The notes under the pieces: model-generated | What the model saw: only the letters and a program-made list of their open reading frames with translations | Told to the model about the DNA's origin: nothing | The model's database searches: none | Position numbers and translations under genes: made by a program | In this document: positions 26,130 to 34,397 of the stretch, in pieces | Layout: every line of letters starts with the position of its first letter | Numbering within the stretch: position 1 is the stretch's first letter | Origin: Bradyrhizobium lablabi | Lineage (GTDB): Bacteria; Pseudomonadota; Alphaproteobacteria; Rhizobiales; Xanthobacteraceae | Direction of reading: 5' to 3' | DNA: 44,772 nucleotides | Assembly (NCBI RefSeq): GCF_001440475.1 | Contig: NZ_LLYB01000053.1 | Location: 13,947-58,718 of the forward strand

Positions 26130-26405
26130 TTGCATCCAAGCGACAATCCAGTTTGCTGGCGGGATGATATCGATGCCCTGGCGTTCGGGCCGAATGACCA
26201 TGGCGGCTTCTGCATGGTGCATCGGCTGGCCTTTCGAACGCTACTGCAGTTTTTTCCGGAGCCTGACGATTGCCTGGCCTTTTTTCGCGACCAGGAACGC
26301 GCGTTCCGTGCCGCGGCCGCGGCCAAAATTGCTCGAAGGGAAATTGCCCGCGGGGTCAATTTTCACCTCACCAGCCGCGACGTTATCGAACAAATGGGCA
26401 ATTAG
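26130..26405 (+). CDS. Small conserved-looking protein of unknown function
   Basis: 91 aa from a TTG with GGAG eight bases upstream. The protein is charged, with no signal peptide or membrane segment: AFGPNDHGGFCMVHRLAF, then an acidic FFPEPDDCLAFFRDQE helix, an Ala/Lys/Arg helix (AAAAAKIARRE) and NFHLTSRDVIEQMGN at the end. The composition and clean start/stop suggest a real gene, and it fills the otherwise empty space between the PepSY gene and cbtB on the same strand. I do not recognise the family and assign no function. Confidence 0.55.
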   Translation: MHPSDNPVCWRDDIDALAFGPNDHGGFCMVHRLAFRTLLQFFPEPDDCLAFFRDQERAFRAAAAAKIARREIARGVNFHLTSRDVIEQMGN

Positions 26406-26461
26406 GGGTCGCGGAAGACTTTCGCTTCAGCTAGAAACGCCTATTACCTGGGAGAACCGAC

Positions 26462-26647
26462 ATGCAACAAACTCGTACCGCCGCCAGCTTGCCGATCGCC
26501 AGTCATGACCTGAGCGTGGTCTACCAGGCTGTTATTGCCATGGCTCTCGGCCTCTTCATCGTGGGGTTCGTCGGTTTTTCCCATATCGATGCCGTCCACA
26601 ACGCCGCACACGACGTCCGTCATTCAAATGCGTTTCCCTGCCACTGA
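26462..26647 (+). CDS. cbtB: Cobalt transporter accessory protein CbtB
   Basis: 61 aa with one membrane helix (AVIAMALGLFIVGFVGF, ~24-40) and a C-terminal metal-binding tail rich in His and ending in FPCH (HIDAVHNAAHDVRH before it), as in the CbtB family. CbtB is the small partner of CbtA in a B12-regulated cobalt uptake system. GGGAG sits seven bases before the ATG. cbtA begins five bases after its stop. It probably belongs to the transcript begun by riboswitch 1, since no riboswitch of its own is visible in 26406-26461. Confidence 0.9.
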   Translation: MQQTRTAASLPIASHDLSVVYQAVIAMALGLFIVGFVGFSHIDAVHNAAHDVRHSNAFPCH

Positions 26648-26652
26648 TTGCG

Positions 26653-27372
26653 ATGTCGATTTTTCGTTCGATTGTCTTTTCCGCGGTCTTGAGCGGACTG
26701 ATCGGCGGCACCGCAGTCACTGTCCTGCAATATTTCAGCACCGTCCCGCTGATCCTCAAAGCCGAAACCTACGAGCACCAGGCGCCGGAAGCCGGTGCCA
26801 AGCCGACGGACGAATCGGCCAAGGGGCATGCGCCCCACGACCACGCTTCTCACGAACATGAGCCGACCGCCTGGAAACCAACCGAAGGATTGCAGCGCAA
26901 CGGCCTGACGGCTGCCGCCAATATTCTCACGGCAATTGGATTTTCGCTTCTGCTGGCCGGCTTCTATGCTTTGCGCGGCGGCGTGGACCGGCACGAAGCA
27001 TTGCTGTGGGGCCTGAGCGGCTTTGTGGTCTTCACCGCCGCGCCGGGGCTTGGACTGCCGCCCGAACTCCCGGGCGTACCGGTCGCCGCGCTCGGCGCAC
27101 GTCAGCTTTGGTGGATCATGACCGCGCTGGCAACCGCCCTCGGCATGGGTCTCATTTTTCTGCATCGCGCCGTCTGGGCCACCGTATTGGGATTTTGCCT
27201 GGTCGTCTTCCCGCACCTGGTCGGCGCGCCACAGCTTGCCGGCGCGCATAGCGACGTTCCCGATGCGCTCTCGCATCAGTTCATGGTTGCCGTGACCATG
27301 ACGAGCCTGCTGTTCTGGACGTTGCTTGGTTGCCTCACCGGTGTTTTCTTTCGCAGGTTCTCCGCGCGATAA
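26653..27372 (+). CDS. cbtA: Cobalt transporter CbtA
   Basis: 239 aa inner-membrane protein with about five hydrophobic helices: one at the N-terminus (~7-28) and four after residue 90. Between them is a His-rich loop (GHAPHDHASHEHE, ~58-70) likely to bind Co2+ or deliver it to the channel. Family features include GFSLLLAGFYAL, the PGLGLPPELPG segment and the conserved PHLVGAP. CbtA proteins are predicted cobalt importers, usually found with CbtB under cobalamin riboswitches. The start ATG follows cbtB by five bases without a strong ribosome site, suggesting translational coupling. Confident. Confidence 0.92.
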   Translation: MSIFRSIVFSAVLSGLIGGTAVTVLQYFSTVPLILKAETYEHQAPEAGAKPTDESAKGHAPHDHASHEHEPTAWKPTEGLQRNGLTAAANILTAIGFSLLLAGFYALRGGVDRHEALLWGLSGFVVFTAAPGLGLPPELPGVPVAALGARQLWWIMTALATALGMGLIFLHRAVWATVLGFCLVVFPHLVGAPQLAGAHSDVPDALSHQFMVAVTMTSLLFWTLLGCLTGVFFRRFSAR

Positions 27373-27455
27373 TCCGGAGTCTTGTCGTAAGCAGGGGTCG
27401 CGTTTGCGATGCCAATGGTTGCGTCGGATGTCGCGCTGTGCTTCGTTCCATCTGT

Positions 27456-27630
27456 CATCGGTGCCTTCGCGTAGAAGGTGAAACGGGAATGCGGTGCGGG
27501 GAAACGTCCCCAATGCCGCAGCTGCCCCCGCAACTGTAAGCGGCCATTCTCGGTCCAACATGCCACTGAACCTGCATTGGTTTGGGAAGGCGGACCGGGA
27601 GACGACCGCGAGCCAGGAGACCGGCCGATG
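27456..27630 (+). ncRNA. Cobalamin (B12) riboswitch 2
   Basis: Core motifs in order: CCCCCGCAACTGTAAGCGG, GCCACTGAACC, GGGAAGGCGGA and the B12 box AGCCAGGAGACCGGCC at 27611-27626. CATCGG (27456-27461) pairs with CCGATG (27625-27630) to close the element. It controls btuB and the downstream btuCD genes. Confidence 0.96.
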
Positions 27631-27645
27631 ACCAAGCTCAACTCG

Positions 27646-27662
27646 TTCGACGGTGGGTCGAA
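27646..27662 (+). promoter_or_regulatory. Hairpin immediately before the btuB ribosome site
   Basis: TTCGAC-GGTGG-GTCGAA is a perfect 6-bp stem with a 5-base loop, ending just before the GGAAAGGTGG ribosome site of btuB. Lacking a T-run, it may help gate translation in response to riboswitch 2. Confidence 0.35.
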
Positions 27663-27674
27663 GGAAAGGTGGTC

Positions 27675-29753
27675 ATGTGGTTTTCTAGGTTTGCCGCGGG
27701 CTTCGCGGCGTTATTTGGCCTGTTTGGCCTTCCCGTAGAGGCGATCGCCCAGTCGGGTCCGCAAAAACTTCCAGAGGTCGTTATCGAACCCAAGCCGTCG
27801 GCCAGGCCCGTCAAGCCCGCTCGCCGAACGGACAATGCCGCGCGCACGAGACAGGCGGTGCCGGCAAGGCCCGATTCCTCACCCCCGCAACCGTCCGAAC
27901 TGGTGATCACACCGGACCGAACGCCGGAGCCGCTCAGCCGTACAGGAAGCGCCGTCAGCGTCGTCAACAAGGAGGCGATTGCAACCGCCAATCCGGGCTC
28001 CCTGGTCGACGCCTTGCGAACCGTTCCGGGTCTCGACATCACTGAAAGCGGCGGCCCCGGCGCGACGACGAACATCCGGCTGCGCGGCGCCAACACCGGT
28101 CAGACTCTCGTGATGATCGATGGCATTCGCGTCAACGATCCGACCGCCGCCAGTGGCGATTTCGATTTCGCGATGCTGACGCCGAGTTGGATCGAGCGAA
28201 TCGAGGTGTTGAAGGGGCCGCAAAGTGCGCTCTACGGCTCGGACGCAATCGGCGGTGTCGTCAACATCATCACGAGGAAGGGCAGCGGCCCCGCCCAATT
28301 CAACGTCCGCACCGAGGGCGGAAGCTATGGCACCGCCGCCACCAGCGGATCGGTGACAGGCTCTGCCGGTCCATGGTCATACGCCTTTGCCGGAGGCGGA
28401 CAACACAGCAACGGGTTCTCGCGCTTTGGTTATCGTATCCCCTCACTTGAGGCCAAGTATGGCCCGCTCGAGCGCGACGGATTCGATCGCGTCGGCGGTT
28501 CGGCGCGTATCGGCTACGATGCCGGAGAAGGCGTGCGACTGGAATCCGGAATTCTTTCCTCGTTCACGCGATCGGCCTATGACGCGGCGACTGGCGCATT
28601 TCCCGACACGCCTTCGAGCGCCACGCGTCTGCTCCAGCAGGTCTGGGGACGCGCCTCCATCGATACGCTCGACGGAATCCTGAACCACAGCTTCAACGTG
28701 TTCGAGACCCACATCGACCGCTCCTTCAACGAGGTGAGCTACAAGATCAACAAACTGCCGCAGAATACGACATCGACCATTTCCGATTACATCGGCAACA
28801 GTGTCGGCGCCGAATACCAGGGCAACCTGAAAATGGGGCCGCTGGGATCGCTTATTTTCGGCTCCAGAACACAGCACGAAACCGCAAACACCTATGCCAC
28901 CAAGCTGCTTCCGATTCCCGGACCGCAGACGCCGCAACTCAAGGGGACGCAAGATACCAATTCGGTGTTTGCGCTGTGGCAATTGCCGATCGGCGATCGG
29001 CTGAACATCAGCCTTGGCGGGCGGGTCGACGACGTCGTCGACGTCGCCCGTTTCGAGACCTGGCGCGCGACCGCGGCCTACGCGATTGCCGAAACCGGCA
29101 CCAAGTTTCGTGCCAGCGCCGGCACCGGCGCCAAGGCCCCTACCCTGTATCAGCTCTACGCGCCAACCTACGGCAATAGCTCGCTCAGTCCCGAGCAGAG
29201 CTTCGGGTATGATGCCGGAATAGATCAAACCCTGTTCAACGGGAGACTGACACTGTCGGTCACGGCGTTCGCCAACGAGTTTTCCAACCTGATCGAATTT
29301 TCGATCGATGCCGCAAATCCCCTTGGGCACTATGTCAACGTCACCCGTGCGGAGACCTCCGGCATCGAATTCGGATCGGATCTTGTTCTCCTGCCGGGGT
29401 ATCTGAAGTTGAAGACCGCCTACACTTATCTGCATGCGGTCGATCTCAAGACCAATCTCACCTTGCAGCGCCGTCCTTCCGATGTGGCCCGGCTTGCACT
29501 GGCCATTACGCCCACCGACAAATGGCTGATCGAGCCGCGCGTGCTCACTGTCTCCAAACGCTACAGCGGCGCCAACGAAACCAATCTGCTCGATCCCTAT
29601 ACCCGGGTCGATCTCTATACCGAGTACAGGATCGATCCCGTCTGGAAGGTCTTCGCGCGGGGCGAAAATATCCTGAACGAGCATTACCAGGAGGTGTTCA
29701 ACTTCGGCACCACAGGTCCTGCGGTCTATGCCGGAGTTAACGCGACATGGTGA
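27675..29753 (+). CDS. btuB: Vitamin B12 TonB-dependent receptor BtuB
   Basis: 692 aa. The start ATG at 27675 is set by AAAGGTGG just upstream and by the signal peptide it opens (WFSRFAAGFAALFGLFGLP, cleaved after AIAQ). A TonB box-like LPEVVIEP follows. The plug (residues ~75-190) has GSLVDALRTVPGLDI, LRGANTGQTLVMIDGIRVND, ERIEVLKGPQSALYGSDA and GGVVNIITRKG, strongly BtuB-like; a compact barrel ends in GVNATW. It imports cobalamin and cobinamide across the outer membrane. The stop overlaps the btuC start by seven bases, and the gene lies directly behind a cobalamin riboswitch. This context makes the ligand more certain than for the receptor at 22372. Confidence 0.93.
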   Translation: MWFSRFAAGFAALFGLFGLPVEAIAQSGPQKLPEVVIEPKPSARPVKPARRTDNAARTRQAVPARPDSSPPQPSELVITPDRTPEPLSRTGSAVSVVNKEAIATANPGSLVDALRTVPGLDITESGGPGATTNIRLRGANTGQTLVMIDGIRVNDPTAASGDFDFAMLTPSWIERIEVLKGPQSALYGSDAIGGVVNIITRKGSGPAQFNVRTEGGSYGTAATSGSVTGSAGPWSYAFAGGGQHSNGFSRFGYRIPSLEAKYGPLERDGFDRVGGSARIGYDAGEGVRLESGILSSFTRSAYDAATGAFPDTPSSATRLLQQVWGRASIDTLDGILNHSFNVFETHIDRSFNEVSYKINKLPQNTTSTISDYIGNSVGAEYQGNLKMGPLGSLIFGSRTQHETANTYATKLLPIPGPQTPQLKGTQDTNSVFALWQLPIGDRLNISLGGRVDDVVDVARFETWRATAAYAIAETGTKFRASAGTGAKAPTLYQLYAPTYGNSSLSPEQSFGYDAGIDQTLFNGRLTLSVTAFANEFSNLIEFSIDAANPLGHYVNVTRAETSGIEFGSDLVLLPGYLKLKTAYTYLHAVDLKTNLTLQRRPSDVARLALAITPTDKWLIEPRVLTVSKRYSGANETNLLDPYTRVDLYTEYRIDPVWKVFARGENILNEHYQEVFNFGTTGPAVYAGVNATW

Positions 29754-30769
29754 GCCAATCCGCAACGAAGCCGTCATACACCATCACGGTCGGGCTTGTC
29801 GTACTGGTCGTGCTGCTCGCCCTGGTTTCGCTTGGAACGGGGCCTGTCAGGCTTTCGCCGGTCACGGTCATCGATGCCTTGTTCGGCGGAGGCACTGGCG
29901 CGCAGCAGACGATCATTCGGGAAATTCGCCTGCCGCGCGCCATCCTCGCCTCGGCGATCGGCGCCGTGCTCGGATTGTCCGGCGCGGCGCTGCAAGGCCT
30001 GTTGCGCAATCCATTGGCGTCGCCATCGCTATTCGGCGCACCACAATCGGCGGCTTTCGGTGCGGTTCTGATGATCGCGCTGGGATGGGCGGACGTACGT
30101 TCCTATGCGCTACCGGTAGCCGGCATTGCCATGGCGTTTGTGTCGGTGTTCGTCCTGCTCAGCATCGCCGGCCGTAACGCCGGATTGCTGCTGTTGATTT
30201 TGGCGGGTTTGGCGATCTCCAGCCTCGCGGGAGCGGCAACCTCTTTGGTCATGAACCTGTCACCCAACCCGTTCGCCAACCTGGAAATTGCGTTTTGGCT
30301 GCTTGGCTCCCTAGAGGATCGCAGTTTTCGCCACGTTATGCTGGCTTTGCCGTTCATTGCGGCGGGCGCCATCCTGCTGTGGAGCCAACGCAGCGCCTTT
30401 CGCGCGCTCAGCCTTGGAGAGGAGACCGCGCAGAGCCTTGGCATCGATGTGACACGGGTGCGGCTCCTGGTCATCACCGGCGTCGCGCTGGGCGTCGGCG
30501 GCGCGGTCGCCGTCTCCGGTACCATCGGCTTCATCGGCCTTGTCGCGCCGCACTTGATGCGGCCGGTGGTCGGCTACGACCCGGCGCGATTGCTGCTGCC
30601 GAGCGCACTGACCGGGGCGGCGCTCCTCACCGCCGCCGACATTGCCGTGCGGATCATTCCCTCGAACACCGATATCAAGGTCGGCGTCCTCACCTCCATC
30701 ATCGGCGTACCATTCTTTCTCTATCTGATCGTGCGTGAGCGCCGGGCATTGGCCGGAGGCGTTGCATGA
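29747..30769 (+). CDS. btuC: Vitamin B12 ABC transporter permease BtuC (FecCD family)
   Basis: 340 aa with about nine or ten membrane helices. FecCD-family hallmarks are visible: RLPRAILASAIGAVLGLSGAA with LQGLLRNPLASPSLFGAP following, GAVAVSGTIGFIGLVAPH, and the C-terminal KVGVLTSIIGVPFFLYL. The EETAQSLGI loop contacts the ATPase. It overlaps btuB by seven bases and btuD by four. It forms the inner-membrane channel with BtuD and the binding protein BtuF. FecCD permeases also carry siderophores; the B12 assignment rests on the riboswitch and the btu neighbours. Confidence 0.9.
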   Translation: MVSQSATKPSYTITVGLVVLVVLLALVSLGTGPVRLSPVTVIDALFGGGTGAQQTIIREIRLPRAILASAIGAVLGLSGAALQGLLRNPLASPSLFGAPQSAAFGAVLMIALGWADVRSYALPVAGIAMAFVSVFVLLSIAGRNAGLLLLILAGLAISSLAGAATSLVMNLSPNPFANLEIAFWLLGSLEDRSFRHVMLALPFIAAGAILLWSQRSAFRALSLGEETAQSLGIDVTRVRLLVITGVALGVGGAVAVSGTIGFIGLVAPHLMRPVVGYDPARLLLPSALTGAALLTAADIAVRIIPSNTDIKVGVLTSIIGVPFFLYLIVRERRALAGGVA

Positions 30770-31545
30770 ACGGCGCACTTCTCAGGGTTGAGGGGCTTGG
30801 CGTGACCCTGTCCGGCCGTGCCGTGCTGAAGGACGTCTCACTGTCGTTTTCAAGCCGGCACCTCGTGGCACTGGTTGGTCCGAACGGTGCCGGCAAGACC
30901 ACGCTGTTGCGGGCGCTCGCTGGATTGGTGCAGTCGACGGGTACCGTGGAGGTCGGCGGCGACCCGTTGTCGTCGCTGCCGTTGCGCGAACGCGCCAGGC
31001 GTTTTGGTTACCTCCCGCAGGGGCATGTCGTGCATTGGCCGCTGCAGGTAAGAGATATCGTCACGCTCGGGCGTTACCCGCGTGGCGCGACCGATCCGGC
31101 TCGCCTTTCACCGGAGGACGAAATTGCCGTAACTCGCGCGATGCAGGCGACCGACATCACGACGCTCGCGGCGCGTCGCGTTACCGAGCTCTCGGGCGGC
31201 GAACGTAGCCGCGTCGCGCTCGCCAGGGTGCTGGCGGTCGAAGCGCCCATCCTGCTGGCAGATGAGCCGACGGCTTCCCTCGATCCGCGTTTTCAGATCG
31301 ACGTGATGAAGAACCTTCGTAGCACGGCCGACGGTGGCGTTCTGGTGATCGTGGTCACCCACGATCTCGCGCTTGCCGCCCGGTTCGCCGACACCATTCT
31401 TGTGCTGTCGAACGGCCGCCTCGTCGCGCAGGGCACGCCGGAGCAGGCGTTATCCGAAGCCGTCATGGCCGATGTGTTCAAGGTGACGGCCTATCGTGCC
31501 GACTACCAGCGCGAACGCGTGATCGTGCCATGGACCGGTGTTTGA
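30766..31545 (+). CDS. btuD: Vitamin B12 ABC transporter ATP-binding protein BtuD
   Basis: 259 aa. Walker A GPNGAGKTT (~37-45), Q-loop in GYLPQGHVVHWP, signature LSGGERSRVALAR, Walker B ILLADEPTASLD and the switch His in VVTHDLALAARFAD are all intact. It energises BtuC. ATG overlaps the btuC stop (ATGA). The gene runs head-on into cobC, with only 12 bases between the two stops and no terminator visible, so the transcript probably continues antisense to cobC. Confidence 0.92.
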   Translation: MNGALLRVEGLGVTLSGRAVLKDVSLSFSSRHLVALVGPNGAGKTTLLRALAGLVQSTGTVEVGGDPLSSLPLRERARRFGYLPQGHVVHWPLQVRDIVTLGRYPRGATDPARLSPEDEIAVTRAMQATDITTLAARRVTELSGGERSRVALARVLAVEAPILLADEPTASLDPRFQIDVMKNLRSTADGGVLVIVVTHDLALAARFADTILVLSNGRLVAQGTPEQALSEAVMADVFKVTAYRADYQRERVIVPWTGV

Positions 31546-31557
31546 GCGATGAATTGG

Positions 31558-32559
31558 CTAGTCGCTCTTGGCGAAGGCAGCGGACAGGCGATGGAGAGCA
31601 GCTTCATCGGGCGGCAGGCCGAATCGAAGCAGGTCCTCATGTCGTTCAAAGCAGCGGCACCAGATATGTTGTCGGGCCAACGTAGCGTGCCTTTTCAGAG
31701 CATCCCGATGACGCGCAAGACGGAACAGCGACGTACCGCCCGCGACTTCGAAGCCGGCCTTCACCAGGACATCATCGAGTCTGTTCGCCTGGCGCTTCAA
31801 CCTGTCGCGCGTGCCCTCGGCCCATTGCCGATCGGCAAGCGCAAGCGCCCCGATATGCAATGCCGGACCGGAGCAAGACCACGGCCCCAGCGCGGCGACG
31901 ATGCGTTGCACGATGTCGGGCGCGCCGACGGCGAAGCCGAGCCGCAATCCGGCAAGGCCGTAGAACTTGCCGAACGAGCGCAGGATCACAATCGGCAGTC
32001 CTTTGCAAACTGCGACGGCGCTGACGCTGGGTTCAACGTCGGCAAACGCCTCGTCCAGAACGAGCCAGCCTCCACGATCGCCCAGCCGGGCAGCGAGCTG
32101 GACAATCGCGTCGGGGCTGACGACACGTCCATCGGGATTGTTCGGATTCACGATGACGGCGTGGCGCACGCCTTCGGGCAGCTTGCCGGGATCATCCCAT
32201 GCGACGACCTCCTGCCCTGCCAGCTGCCACGTCAACGCATGCTCGCCATAGGTCGGTCCCATGATCGCAACCGGTCCCGGGGCGGCCAGCCTTGGCACCC
32301 ATTGGATCAGCGCCTGCGTCCCCGGGGCGATTGCGATCCCGACCCCGCCGGGCACCCGATAGGCTGTGCGGGCGACCGCGATGAGGTGGTCCTGGTCGGC
32401 CCGCGAGGGCAAGCGTTGCCAAACAGCGGGTGGCAGGTCAGCCGGTATCGGCCATGGCCACGGGTTGATCCCCGTCGACAGATCGAGCCATTGCTGCGGC
32501 GTGCCACCATGGCGCGCTATCGCCTCCGTGAGATCGCCTCCATGTACTATCGACAACAA
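31558..32559 (-). CDS. cobC: L-threonine-O-3-phosphate decarboxylase (aminopropanol-phosphate arm of B12)
   Basis: 333 aa, PLP-dependent fold type I, CobC of Pseudomonas denitrificans (called CobD in Salmonella). Motifs: HGGDLTEAIARHG and WLDLSTGINPWPWP at the N-terminus, NPNNPDGRVV, the VLDEAFADVEP aspartate that binds the pyridine ring, and SFGKFYGLAGLRLGFA with the PLP lysine. It makes (R)-1-amino-2-propanol phosphate for attachment by CbiB. The start is a TTG (32559 or 32556) back-to-back with the btuF start; no ATG is available before the conserved HGGDL. It is the only gene on the minus strand between btuD and cbiB, which interrupts an otherwise continuous uptake operon. Confidence 0.9.
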   Translation of the reverse strand: MLSIVHGGDLTEAIARHGGTPQQWLDLSTGINPWPWPIPADLPPAVWQRLPSRADQDHLIAVARTAYRVPGGVGIAIAPGTQALIQWVPRLAAPGPVAIMGPTYGEHALTWQLAGQEVVAWDDPGKLPEGVRHAVIVNPNNPDGRVVSPDAIVQLAARLGDRGGWLVLDEAFADVEPSVSAVAVCKGLPIVILRSFGKFYGLAGLRLGFAVGAPDIVQRIVAALGPWSCSGPALHIGALALADRQWAEGTRDRLKRQANRLDDVLVKAGFEVAGGTSLFRLARHRDALKRHATLARQHIWCRCFERHEDLLRFGLPPDEAALHRLSAAFAKSD

Positions 32560-33426
32560 ATGCCAATGCCTCGATCAACGCGCGCAACGATTTGCAACGT
32601 GCTCCTCGCGGTGACGATGTTTATGGCAATCAGCTCACAAAATAAAGCTGCTGCCGCCGAACTTCCCCGCATCGCCTCAATCAACCTTTGTACCGATCAA
32701 TTGCTGGTGGCGCTCGCCGACCCTGCGCAAATTCTCGGTCTCAGCCCCTATGCGCGCGATCCCGTTCGCTCCTGGGACGCCGCCAAGGCCGCGCAATTTC
32801 CTCCCTTATCGGGCGGTGCGGAGGATGTGCTGGTTTTGAACCCGGATGTCGTGGTGTCCGGCCGCTTCACCAAGCGCGCCACGCGCGAATTACTGAAGGA
32901 GAAAGGCTTTCGCGTCGTCGAATTCGATGTGGCCCGCTCCCTTGACGATGTGAAGAAGCATATCCGCCAGATGGGAGAGCTGGTGCGACATCCGGATCGG
33001 GCGGCGCGCGAGATCGGCAGGCTCGATGCGGCGGTCGCCCATGTCCGGGAGGTCGCATCGCGCAAATCCTACCGGGTGCTGGCGGTGTCGAGACGCGGTT
33101 GGGTCGCCGGCAGCGACAGCTTGACCACTTCACTGCTCAGGACCGCTGGCCTGAATAACGCCGCGGGCGAGCTCGGCAACAAAACGGGAGGCCTCGCCTC
33201 GCTGGAGGCCATCGTCAGCTTGAGGCCGGACTTTCTCCTGGTTTCCAGCAGCAGCGATTTGGCCCAGGACGAAGGTGGAGCGTTCCTGCTCCATCCCGCG
33301 CTCGAGCGTTTCTATCCCGCGACGAAACGTATTGTGATCCCGGAAAAGCTGACCGTTTGCGGCGGGCTTACATTGATTGATGCGCTGGAACGCCTCGCCT
33401 CCGAGCTCGAGCGCGTGACCCGCTAA
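32560..33426 (+). CDS. btuF: Periplasmic cobalamin-binding protein BtuF
   Basis: About 288 aa. A basic n-region and hydrophobic core (MPRSTRATICNVLLAVTM, cleavage after KAAAA) form the signal peptide. The mature protein has the two-lobed BtuF/FhuD fold signatures: RIASINLCTDQLLVALADP, DVLVLNPDVVVSG, the long connecting helix around residues 135-160, and a second lobe ending in KLTVCGGLTLIDALERLA. It hands cobalamin to BtuCD. Several ATGs are possible (32542, 32560, 32566) and none has a good ribosome site. It is separated from btuCD by the opposite-strand cobC gene, and its stop overlaps the cbiB start (TAATG). Confidence 0.88.
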   Translation: MPMPRSTRATICNVLLAVTMFMAISSQNKAAAAELPRIASINLCTDQLLVALADPAQILGLSPYARDPVRSWDAAKAAQFPPLSGGAEDVLVLNPDVVVSGRFTKRATRELLKEKGFRVVEFDVARSLDDVKKHIRQMGELVRHPDRAAREIGRLDAAVAHVREVASRKSYRVLAVSRRGWVAGSDSLTTSLLRTAGLNNAAGELGNKTGGLASLEAIVSLRPDFLLVSSSSDLAQDEGGAFLLHPALERFYPATKRIVIPEKLTVCGGLTLIDALERLASELERVTR

Positions 33427-34397
33427 TGCTGATCTGGGGTGATACGCTCCTCGTCGTCATCGCAGCCCTGGCGTTCGATGCCGTCATCGGCGATCCCGAT
33501 TGGCTGTGGCGGCGGTTGCCGCATCCGGTAACGTGGTTCGGGGCCCTCATCGCCCTGCTGGACCGTCTGCTCAATCGCGACGCCTGGCCGCCATTGCTGC
33601 GCAGGATTGCCGGCATTGCCACCATCGCCGTGCTGGTCGCAATTGCCAGTATTGCCGGCTTTTTCCTCACCGAGATAACGCGGTACGTCACGGGCGGAAA
33701 CGTGATACTTGCCCTCGTCGCATCGGTCTTCATCGCGCAGCGCAGCCTCTACCAGCACGTCAGCCGGGTACGCATGGCTTTCGCATCCGACGGGCTCACT
33801 GGCGCCCGCGTCGCGGTTTCTATGATCGTGGGACGAGATCCCGATCAACTCGATGAAGCCGCGGTAAGCCGCGCGGCGATTGAATCGGCCGCCGAGAACT
33901 TTTCGGACGGCATCGTCGCGCCGGTATTCTGGCTGGCACTGTTGGGGCTGCCCGGGCTGCTCGCCTACAAGGCCATCAACACGGCGGATTCGATGATCGG
34001 CCATCGCTCGGAGCGCTACCGGTGGTTCGGCTGGGCGGCGGCGCGGCTCGACGACCTCGTCAATCTCGTTCCCGCCAGGTTGTCCGGGCCGTTGATCGCC
34101 GTCGTTGCCCCGATAGCGAACGGATCGGTCGGGACGTCCTTCCGGGTGATGATCCGGGATGCGGCCCGTCACCGGTCGCCGAATGCCGGCTGGCCGGAAA
34201 GCGCGATGGCCGGCGCCCTCGGGATCGCGCTCGCCGGGCCGCGCCGCTACGCCGAAGGTCTCGTCAACGACCCCTTTCTCAACGCCGGTGCGCGCGAGGC
34301 GGCCACGCCTGACGATATCGGGCGCGCGCTGAAATTGTTCGTCGCCGCCTGCCTGCTGCAGGCGGCGATCTATGCCGCGCTCGCGCTGCTGCTCTGA
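33426..34397 (+). CDS. cbiB: Adenosylcobinamide-phosphate synthase CbiB
   Basis: 323 aa integral membrane protein (CobD in P. denitrificans naming). Family motifs: [19 protein letters not shown] at the N-terminus, [39 protein letters not shown], and [18 protein letters not shown]. It joins aminopropanol phosphate, made by the neighbouring cobC product, to adenosylcobyric acid. The ATG overlaps the btuF stop by one base. Its 3' end overlaps the end of cobQ on the other strand by 28 bases. Confident. Confidence 0.94.
   Translation: MLIWGDTLLVVIAALAFDAVIGDPDWLWRRLPHPVTWFGALIALLDRLLNRDAWPPLLRRIAGIATIAVLVAIASIAGFFLTEITRYVTGGNVILALVASVFIAQRSLYQHVSRVRMAFASDGLTGARVAVSMIVGRDPDQLDEAAVSRAAIESAAENFSDGIVAPVFWLALLGLPGLLAYKAINTADSMIGHRSERYRWFGWAAARLDDLVNLVPARLSGPLIAVVAPIANGSVGTSFRVMIRDAARHRSPNAGWPESAMAGALGIALAGPRRYAEGLVNDPFLNAGAREAATPDDIGRALKLFVAACLLQAAIYAALALLL

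Noticed and set aside
26083..26508. 141-codon plus-strand frame over the space before cbtB
   Set aside because: It overlaps the PepSY end, the 91-aa gene and the cbtB start in another frame, with unlikely composition.
27628..27738. Short open frame starting with an ATG in the closing stem of riboswitch 2, possible leader peptide
   Set aside because: There is no ribosome site, and it overlaps the btuB start; the ATG is explained by the stem sequence.
31549..32559. Plus-strand extension of the btuF frame back to 31549
   Set aside because: This part is antisense to cobC, has no motifs, and the signal peptide of BtuF only begins at about 32560.
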